64,000 nucleotides of DNA, taken from the NCBI RefSeq assembly GCF_017744955.1, contig NZ_JAGIAG010000002.1:310001-374000 (forward strand), read 5' to 3'. Positions 57,587-64,000 of the stretch are shown here, one piece after another; the stretch's first letter is position 1, and each line of letters opens with the position of its first letter. The position numbers were made by a program, and so were the translations under genes. The notes below the pieces were generated by a model. That model was not told the origin of the DNA, did not search any database, and saw only the letters and a program-made list of their open reading frames with translations. The DNA is from Dokdonella sp. (GTDB taxonomy: Bacteria; Pseudomonadota; Gammaproteobacteria; Xanthomonadales; Rhodanobacteraceae).

Positions 57587-60500
57587 ATGGCACTCGACAC
57601 TTTTCACCCCGCCGTCGCGAACTGGTTCCGCGGCGCCTTCGCGGCGCCGACGCCGGCCCAGCTCGAGGCCTGGCCGGCGATCGCGTCCGGCCGGCACACG
57701 CTGATCGCCGCGCCGACCGGTTCGGGCAAGACCCTGGCCGCGTTCCTCGCCGCGATCGACGATCTGGTGCGGCGCGGAGTCGAGGGCGAGCTGCCGGACG
57801 AGACCGCGGTCGTCTACGTCTCGCCGCTGAAGGCCTTGTCCAACGACGTGCGCGTCAACCTCGAAGCGCCGCTGGCCGGCATCCGCGACGAGCTGCTGCG
57901 CCTGTGGCTGCCCGACGTCGAGATCCGTACGACGGTGCGCACCGGCGACACGCCGCAGGCCGAGCGCGACCGCATGCGCAAGCGCCCGCCGCACATCGTC
58001 GTGACGACGCCGGAATCGCTGTACGTGCTGCTCGGTTCGGAATCCGGCCGGCGCATGCTGTCCACCACCCGCTCGGTCATCGTCGACGAAATCCACGCGC
58101 TGGCGCCGAACAAGCGCGGCGCGCACCTCGCGCTGTCGTTGGAGCGACTCGACGCGCTGTGCGAGCGCCGTCTCGTGCGCATCGGCTTGTCGGCGACGCA
58201 GAAGCCGATCGGCGAGGTCGCGCGATTCCTGGTCGGCGGCGCGGCGCCGCTCGCTTCCGGCGAATCGCTACCGACGACCGAAGGGCGGGCGTCGGCTTCG
58301 CGGGCCATGGACGCCGAAGAGCAGCCTGTCGTCGTGGAATCCTTCCCCGCCGAGCCGGGATCGACGGCTGTCCTCCAACGATCGGAGGTGGCAGGCGGGC
58401 GGGAAAGGGCGCTCGTCGCGGCGGCCGACGAGCCCGATTGCGTGATCGTCGACTCCGGCCACGTCCGCGCGCGCGACCTCGCGCTCGAACTGCCGGAGGC
58501 GCCGCTGGAAGCCGTGCTCTCCGGCGACCAGTGGGCGCAGGTCTACGCGCGCCTCGAACAGCTGATCGGTGAGCACCGCACTACGCTGATCTTCGTCAAT
58601 ACGCGGCGCATGGCCGAGCGCGCCGCGCGGCACCTGTCCGAACGCCTCGGCAAGGACAAGGTCACCGCGCATCACGGCAGCATGGCGAAGGAGCATCGCT
58701 TCGACGCCGAGCAGCGGCTCAAGCGCGGCGAACTCAGCGCGCTGGTCGCGACCGCCTCGCTCGAACTCGGCATCGACATCGGCGACGTCGACCTGGTCTG
58801 CCAGATCGGGTCGCCGCGCTCGATCGCGACCTTCCTGCAGCGCGTCGGCCGCGCCGGCCACCAGGTCGGCGGCGTGCCGAAGGGGCGGCTGTTCCCGCAG
58901 TCGCGCGACGAACTGGTCGAGTGCGCGGCCCTGCTCGACGCGGTGCGCCGCGGCGAACTGGACGCCCTGCACGTCGAACGCGCCGCGCTCGACGTGCTGG
59001 CGCAGCAGATCGTCGCCGAGGTCGCCTGCCGCGAATGGCGCGAGGACGAGCTGTTCGAGCGGATGCGCCACGCCTACCCGTACGCCGGAGTCACGCGCGA
59101 GGACTTCACCGCGGTCGTGCGCATGCTCGCCGACGGCTTCACCACGCGGCGCGGTCCGCGCGCCGCGTACCTGCATCGCGACGCCGTCAACGGCGTGCTG
59201 CGCGCCAGCCGCGGCGCGCGCCTGACCGCGATCACCTCGGGCGGCGCGATCCCGGACACGGCCGACTACGAAGTCGTGCTCGAACCGCAGGCGACGATGG
59301 TCGGCACGGTCAACGAGGACTTCGCGGTCGAGAGCATCGCCGGCGACATCTTCCAGCTCGGCAACCATTCCTATCGCATCCTGCGCGTCGAGCGCGGCCG
59401 CGTGCGCGTCGAGGACGCGCAGGGTGCGCCGCCGTCGATTCCGTTCTGGCTCGGCGAAGCGCCGGGGCGCACCGACGAGCTGTCGATCTCGGTGTCGCGA
59501 TTGCGCACGGAAATCTCCGAGCGCCTGTTCTCCTCGCCGGTGCTGTCCGACGGTCTCGGCGCGCAGGCCTGGCTGGTCGACGAGGTCGGTCTCGGCGATG
59601 CCGCCGCGCGGCAGATCGTCGACTACCTCGGTTCCGCGCGGATCGCGCTCGGCGTGCTGCCGACGCGCGAGGAGCTGGCGATCGAGCGCTTCTTCGACGA
59701 GTCCGGCGGCTCGCAGCTGATCATCCATTCGCCCTACGGCAGCCGGCTCAACCGCGCCTGGGGGCTGGCCTTGCGCAAGCGCTTCTGCCGCAAGTTCAAC
59801 TTCGAGCTGCAGGCGGCGGCGACCGAGGACGCGATCATCCTGTCGCTGTCGACCAGCCACAGCTTTCCGCTCGAGGACGTCGCGCGCTACCTGCATTCCG
59901 GCTCGGTGCGCGACGTGCTCGTGCAGGCCCTGCTCGACGCGCCGATGTTCGGCGTGCGCTGGCGCTGGAACGCGACCGCCGCGCTGGCGCTGCCGCGCTT
60001 CCAGGGCGGCAGCAAGGTGCCGCCGCAGTTGCAGCGCATGAAGGCCGAGGACCTGCTCGCGACGGTGTTCCCGGACCAGGTCGCGTGCCTGGAGAACATC
60101 GTCGGCGAGCGGCAGATCCCCGATCATCCGCTGGTCGCGCAGACGCTGTACGACTGCCTGCACGGCGCGATGGACATCGACGGCCTGGTCGCGCTGCTGC
60201 AGGGGCTGGAGCAGGGCAGGGTACGCATCGCCGCGCGTGACCTGACCTCGCCGTCGCCTCTCGCCGCCGAAGTGCTCGGCGCGCGGCCGTACGCGTTCCT
60301 CGACGACGCGCCACTGGAAGAGCGCCGCACGCAGGCGGTGGCGAGCCGGCGCTGGAGCGACATCGACAGCGCCGACGACCTCGGCCGTCTCGATCCCGAC
60401 GCGATCGCCGCCGTGCGCGAGGAGGCCTGGCCGGAGGCGCGTTCGTCCGACGAGTTGCATGCGGCTTTGCTCGGCATCGGCTTCGTCACCGCGGCCGAGG

Positions 60501-62218
60501 CGCAGGCGAACTACGGCTGGGCGTCGTGGCTGGAACGGCTCGCCGCCGACCGCCGCGTGGCGCACATCGCGTTCGGGCCTTGCTCCGCGGCGGGGACGGA
60601 GGGCGTCGACTCGGCGGCGATGCCCGGAACGACGGGCATCTGGATTCCGGCCGAACGGCTGCCGCAGTTCGCGGCGCTCCTTCCCGCAGCACGAATCGAT
60701 CCGATCGTCAGTGCGCCCGCCGAGTACGCCTGCGTCGCGTGGACGCGCGAAGACGCCCTCGTCGATGTGCTGCGCGGGCGATTGACGGCGCTCGGGCCGA
60801 CGCGCGCGACGGAGATCGCCGCTGCGCTGGGCGTCGAACGTTCCGACGTCGATCTCGCGCTGCTCGCACTCGAAACCGACGGCTTCGTCATGCGCGGCCA
60901 CTACACGCCGTCGTCTTCGCCGCAGTCGGGAGAGGGAGAGCGGACGCCGGCCTCCGAACCGGAATGGTGCGAGCGCCACCTGCTCGCGCGGATCCATCGC
61001 TACACCGTGCGCCGCCTGCGTCGGGAGATCGAACCGGTCGAGCCGCGCGATTTCGTGCGCTTCCTGTTCGAGTGGCAGCGCGTCGCGCCCGGTGCGCAGG
61101 TGCGCGGCCCGGATGCGCTGGCCGCGGTGCTGGCCCAGCTCGAGGGCTACGAAGCGCCGGCCTCGGCCTGGGAGAGCGAGATCCTGCCGGCCCGCGTCGC
61201 CGACTACGAGATCGCCTGGCTCGACGCGCTGTGCAGCGCCGGCCGGCTGGTCTGGACGCGCCTGCGCGGTCGCCGCGCCGGCGCCACCGATCGCGTCGCC
61301 GGTCCGGTGCGCGCGACGCCGATCGTGTTGCTGCAGCGACGCAATCTCGACACCTGGCTCGGTTTCGGCGGCCTCGCGCCGGGTGCGACGATCGCCCTGT
61401 CCTCGCGCGCGCAGATGGTCGCCGACCACCTGCAATCCCACGGCGCCTCGTTCTTCGACGAACTGCTGCACGGCACGCGTCTGCTGCACGTGCAGCTGGA
61501 GGAAGCGCTCGGCGAACTGGTCGCCTCCGGCCTCGTCAACGCGGACAGCTACAGCGGTCTGCGCGCACTGCTGCTGCCGTCCGCGAAGCGCGCGCCGACG
61601 CGTCGCCGCCACGGCCGGCGCACCGCGTTGTTCGGCATCGAGGACGCCGGCCGCTGGTCGCTGGTGCGCCGCGCGGCGGCGGAATCCGCATCGGGTACGC
61701 GGTCCGGCGCGGACTCCGAACGTGTCGAGCAGATAGCGCGCACGCTGCTGACGCGCTACGGCGTGGTCTGCTGGCGCATGCTCGCGCACGAGGCGGAATG
61801 GCTGCCGCCGTGGCGTGATCTGGTGCGCGTCTACCACCGCCTCGAAGCGCGCGGCGAGATCCGCGGCGGCCGTTTCGTCGCCGGCCTTTCCGGCGAGCAG
61901 TTCGCCTTGCCGGAGGCGATCGCCGCGCTGCGCAGCCTGCGCCAGCGCGCGCCGAACGAGACCTGGGTTTGCTTGTGCGGCGCCGATCCGTTGAACCTCG
62001 TCGGCAGCCTGCTCGCTGGCGACAAGGTGCCGCGCCTGACCGGCTCGCGCGTGCTCTACCGCGACGGCGTGCCGGTGGCCAAGCGCGTGGCCGGCGAGAT
62101 CGTGCTGCTGGAGAGCGGCGACGCCGCGTTCGAGCAGACCGCGCGCATGCGCCTGCTGCGCGGCGTGGAACATGCCGAATCGGCGGTGGTGTTCGAGAGC
62201 GAAGACGAGGCGGACTGA
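57587..62218 (+). CDS. lhr: ATP-dependent helicase Lhr (large helicase-related)
   Basis: 1543 aa, the length of E. coli Lhr. Walker A APTGSGKT (42-49), DEIH (167-170), LSATQKP (201-207), then motifs IV-VI ([48 protein letters not shown]) are followed by winged-helix and Lhr core domains, with the large C-terminal Lhr-CTD. It unwinds nucleic acids in DNA repair, 3'-5'. Two insertions of low-complexity-like sequence are noted near residues 218-281 and 1105-1125 (58238-58430 and 60899-60970). Confidence 0.92.
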   Translation: MALDTFHPAVANWFRGAFAAPTPAQLEAWPAIASGRHTLIAAPTGSGKTLAAFLAAIDDLVRRGVEGELPDETAVVYVSPLKALSNDVRVNLEAPLAGIRDELLRLWLPDVEIRTTVRTGDTPQAERDRMRKRPPHIVVTTPESLYVLLGSESGRRMLSTTRSVIVDEIHALAPNKRGAHLALSLERLDALCERRLVRIGLSATQKPIGEVARFLVGGAAPLASGESLPTTEGRASASRAMDAEEQPVVVESFPAEPGSTAVLQRSEVAGGRERALVAAADEPDCVIVDSGHVRARDLALELPEAPLEAVLSGDQWAQVYARLEQLIGEHRTTLIFVNTRRMAERAARHLSERLGKDKVTAHHGSMAKEHRFDAEQRLKRGELSALVATASLELGIDIGDVDLVCQIGSPRSIATFLQRVGRAGHQVGGVPKGRLFPQSRDELVECAALLDAVRRGELDALHVERAALDVLAQQIVAEVACREWREDELFERMRHAYPYAGVTREDFTAVVRMLADGFTTRRGPRAAYLHRDAVNGVLRASRGARLTAITSGGAIPDTADYEVVLEPQATMVGTVNEDFAVESIAGDIFQLGNHSYRILRVERGRVRVEDAQGAPPSIPFWLGEAPGRTDELSISVSRLRTEISERLFSSPVLSDGLGAQAWLVDEVGLGDAAARQIVDYLGSARIALGVLPTREELAIERFFDESGGSQLIIHSPYGSRLNRAWGLALRKRFCRKFNFELQAAATEDAIILSLSTSHSFPLEDVARYLHSGSVRDVLVQALLDAPMFGVRWRWNATAALALPRFQGGSKVPPQLQRMKAEDLLATVFPDQVACLENIVGERQIPDHPLVAQTLYDCLHGAMDIDGLVALLQGLEQGRVRIAARDLTSPSPLAAEVLGARPYAFLDDAPLEERRTQAVASRRWSDIDSADDLGRLDPDAIAAVREEAWPEARSSDELHAALLGIGFVTAAEAQANYGWASWLERLAADRRVAHIAFGPCSAAGTEGVDSAAMPGTTGIWIPAERLPQFAALLPAARIDPIVSAPAEYACVAWTREDALVDVLRGRLTALGPTRATEIAAALGVERSDVDLALLALETDGFVMRGHYTPSSSPQSGEGERTPASEPEWCERHLLARIHRYTVRRLRREIEPVEPRDFVRFLFEWQRVAPGAQVRGPDALAAVLAQLEGYEAPASAWESEILPARVADYEIAWLDALCSAGRLVWTRLRGRRAGATDRVAGPVRATPIVLLQRRNLDTWLGFGGLAPGATIALSSRAQMVADHLQSHGASFFDELLHGTRLLHVQLEEALGELVASGLVNADSYSGLRALLLPSAKRAPTRRRHGRRTALFGIEDAGRWSLVRRAAAESASGTRSGADSERVEQIARTLLTRYGVVCWRMLAHEAEWLPPWRDLVRVYHRLEARGEIRGGRFVAGLSGEQFALPEAIAALRSLRQRAPNETWVCLCGADPLNLVGSLLAGDKVPRLTGSRVLYRDGVPVAKRVAGEIVLLESGDAAFEQTARMRLLRGVEHAESAVVFESEDEAD

Positions 62219-62351
62219 GTCGCAGGGCGATCGCGCACGCGACGTCGCTCGACCCGGCGCCGACGCCGGCTGCCGCGCGGATCGGCATCGCCGAGCTTCA
62301 AACCGGACGCGAATCGGCTCATAGTGTGCGCCCCGTGAGAAGACCACCGCC

Positions 62352-63458
62352 GTGAACGCCATCGCCGTGTCGAACGCGCCGAAACCGGTTTCCGCCCGCT
62401 CGGAACTCTCGTTCTGGCCGCTGCAGATCGCCGGCTGGTTCGGCTACTTCGCGCTCAATTTCACCGCGGCGATGGGCGACGGCAAGCCGTTGCACTACGT
62501 GATCGCCTCCGCCTCGGTGGCGCTCTGCGGTTTCCTCATCACCAGCGTGCTGCGCCTGGGCTATCGGCATCTGTGGCATCTGTCCGTGCCGCGCATGGCG
62601 GCCGGCGCCGCGGGGATGCTCGTCGTCGCCACGCTGGTGCTGATGAAGATCTACGTGGACGTCGTATTCCGCTGGTGCGAGGACTGCGAGATCCACAGCC
62701 TGTTCGGCTACCTGTGGTACTTCGCCTCGATGTTCTACCTGCTGCTGTCGTGGAGCGGTCTCTACTTCGGCATCAAGTTCGCGCGCCAGTCGCAGCAGCA
62801 GAAGGAAGCCGCGCTGCGCGCGCAGACGATCGCCCACGCGGCGCAGCTGAAGATGCTGCGCTATCAGCTCAATCCGCATTTCCTGTTCAACACGCTGAAC
62901 GCGATCTCGACCCTGGTGCTCGACGACAAGCGCGACACCGCCTACCGCATGGTCGGCAGCCTGTCGGCGTTCCTGCGCCATTCGCTCGATTCCGATCCCG
63001 AGCAGCGCGTGACCCTGGCGCAGGAAGTCGAGGCGCTGGAACTCTATCTCGGCATCGAGCAGCTGCGGTTCGGCGAACGCCTCAAGGTCGAGATGGACAT
63101 CGATCCGGCGGTGCGCGACGCGCTGGTGCCGAGCCTGATCCTGCAGCCGCTGATCGAGAATGCGATCAAGTACGCCGTGTCCAAGCACGAGGAGGGCGCG
63201 CGCATCGAACTGGTCGCGCGCCGCGACGGCGGTGCGCCGGGCGAAGCCTGGCTCGACGTGCACCTGCGCGACGACGGCCCCGGCTACTGCGAAGCGGACG
63301 CCGCGCCGAACGGTCGCGCGCGCGTCGGCCTGACCAACACGCGCGAGCGCCTGCGCGTGCTCTACGGCGAGCGGCAGCGCTTCGAGATCGGCGCGTGCGT
63401 GCCGCACGGCGTCGACGTGCACATCCGCCTGCCGTTCGAGACCGCGGACGGACTCTGA
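62352..63458 (+). CDS. LytS-type sensor histidine kinase
   Basis: 368 aa from GTG 62352. Four helices in the N-terminal half (PLQIAGWFGYFALNFTAA, YVIASASVALCGFLITSVL, GAAGMLVVATLVLMKIYV, YFASMFYLLLSWSGLYFG) are followed by the His_kinase domain QLNPHFLFNTLNAIS (His176) and the N-box LIENAIKYAV, with an HATPase GLTNTRERL. It should phosphorylate the LytTR response regulator encoded 1 bp after its stop. The signal sensed is unknown. Confidence 0.92.
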   Translation: MNAIAVSNAPKPVSARSELSFWPLQIAGWFGYFALNFTAAMGDGKPLHYVIASASVALCGFLITSVLRLGYRHLWHLSVPRMAAGAAGMLVVATLVLMKIYVDVVFRWCEDCEIHSLFGYLWYFASMFYLLLSWSGLYFGIKFARQSQQQKEAALRAQTIAHAAQLKMLRYQLNPHFLFNTLNAISTLVLDDKRDTAYRMVGSLSAFLRHSLDSDPEQRVTLAQEVEALELYLGIEQLRFGERLKVEMDIDPAVRDALVPSLILQPLIENAIKYAVSKHEEGARIELVARRDGGAPGEAWLDVHLRDDGPGYCEADAAPNGRARVGLTNTRERLRVLYGERQRFEIGACVPHGVDVHIRLPFETADGL

Positions 63459-63459
63459 G

Positions 63460-64000
63460 ATGTCGACGATCCGCACGCTCATCGTCGACGACGAGCCGCT
63501 GGCGCGGCGCGGCCTGGAGCTGCGCCTGCGCCGGCACGCCGATGTCGAGATCGTCGGCGAGGCCGGCAACGGACGCGAGGCGTTCCACGCCATCTCCGCG
63601 CTGCGTCCGCAGCTGATGTTCCTCGACGTGCAGATGCCGGGCGTCGACGGCTTCGAGCTGCTGCGCGCGCTGCCGGCGACGCAGATCCCGTTGACCGTGT
63701 TCGTCACCGCCTACGACCAGTACGCGCTGGCGGCGTTCGCCGCGAGCGCGCTCGACTACCTGCTGAAGCCCGTCGACGACACGCGTCTGGACGAATCGGT
63801 CGAACGCGCGCGCGCGCGTCTCGTTTCGCGCAAGACCGAGGATCACTACGAACGCCTGCTCAAGCTGGTGGCGACCCTGCCCGATTCGGCGAAGACGCGG
63901 ATCGACGCCTTCCTCGCCGACGAGGACGCCCGCGCCGGCACCAAGCTGACGATCAAGGACGGCCAGCGCGTGCTGCGCGTCGACGTGGAGTCGATCCGCT
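63460..64000 (+). CDS. LytTR-family response regulator, 3'-truncated
   Basis: The first 180 codons are in the window. The receiver domain has acidic D10/D11, the phosphorylated Asp56 in MFLDVQMP, Thr83 in VTAYD and Lys103 in LLKPVDD. The DNA-binding LytTR domain begins near residue 165 (KLTIKDGQRVLRVDVESIR) and runs off the window edge. It starts 1 bp after the histidine-kinase stop (TGAGATG), so it forms a two-component pair with the kinase. Confidence 0.93.
   Translation, partial: MSTIRTLIVDDEPLARRGLELRLRRHADVEIVGEAGNGREAFHAISALRPQLMFLDVQMPGVDGFELLRALPATQIPLTVFVTAYDQYALAAFAASALDYLLKPVDDTRLDESVERARARLVSRKTEDHYERLLKLVATLPDSAKTRIDAFLADEDARAGTKLTIKDGQRVLRVDVESIR

Noticed and set aside
58268..62362. 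A 1364-codon open frame on the minus strand over lhr
   Set aside because: Shadow of lhr, same reasoning; the coding strand carries the full helicase motif set.

Overview
The window is dense, high-GC chromosomal DNA (most codons end in G or C) from a gammaproteobacterium. Content and order point to the order Lysobacterales (Xanthomonadales), with a Rhodanobacteraceae-like flavour. The evidence is the 180-kDa type NAD-glutamate dehydrogenase, the exbB-exbD-msbA-lpxK block, sdhCDAB with sdhE and ygfX, ygfZ nearby, lolC-lolD, comEC, a DUF6164 protein, and a secreted protein ending in an IIFRDGFD-type tail. The genus is not determinable by eye. No rRNA, tRNA, CRISPR array, transposase or prophage module was seen.

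Layout. 1-5.5 kb: the 5' part of a heparinase-like lyase, a lytic transglycosylase, a methyltransferase, a DUF3187 outer-membrane protein, and a short-chain dehydrogenase with an ArsR regulator. 5.5-10 kb: a two-gene RND efflux operon with a terminator and a palindromic operator laid over its promoter. 10-19.8 kb: gdhB, NAD kinase and several envelope proteins. 19.9-28.9 kb: an accessory-looking run of small single-domain genes (GST, an ECF42-type sigma factor with YCII, a second YCII, VOC, DUF3297, ThpR, YceI, DksA-like). 29-34.5 kb: a Ser/Thr kinase with a compositionally foreign C-terminal half, a convergent ECF sigma factor, a divergent secreted protein with an S74 intramolecular chaperone, and a small secreted protein. 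34.6-37 kb: M28 peptidase and SleB hydrolase. 37.4-43 kb: ygfZ and the succinate dehydrogenase operon, which begins with an SDHAF4-like gene and ends with sdhE and ygfX. 43-57 kb: KefC-type antiporter, LolC/LolD, ComEC, ExbB/ExbD, MsbA, LpxK and MgtA. 57.6-64 kb: Lhr helicase and a LytS/LytTR two-component pair cut by the window end.

How the genes work together. The 38.6-43 kb block assembles complex II: structural subunits, two flavoprotein assembly factors, and YgfZ for Fe-S enzymes. The 45-54 kb block serves the outer membrane: lipoprotein release (LolCD), lipid A kinase (LpxK), LPS precursor flippase (MsbA) and TonB-type energisation (ExbBD). The 29-34.5 kb block looks like one signalling unit and is the most unusual part of the window.

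Intergenic structure is notable. Three families of dispersed palindromic elements recur (CTCGCAGAG, GTGATTGGTGATT and CATTCCCGCGAAAGCGG types). Most lie between convergent genes. One lies inside the sdh operon, and one supplies codons for the N-terminus of LolD. A 19-bp-period tandem array sits immediately upstream of the predicted sdh promoter. I found no clearly new multi-gene system. The kinase/ECF/S74 locus and the sdh-proximal array are the best candidates for follow-up.
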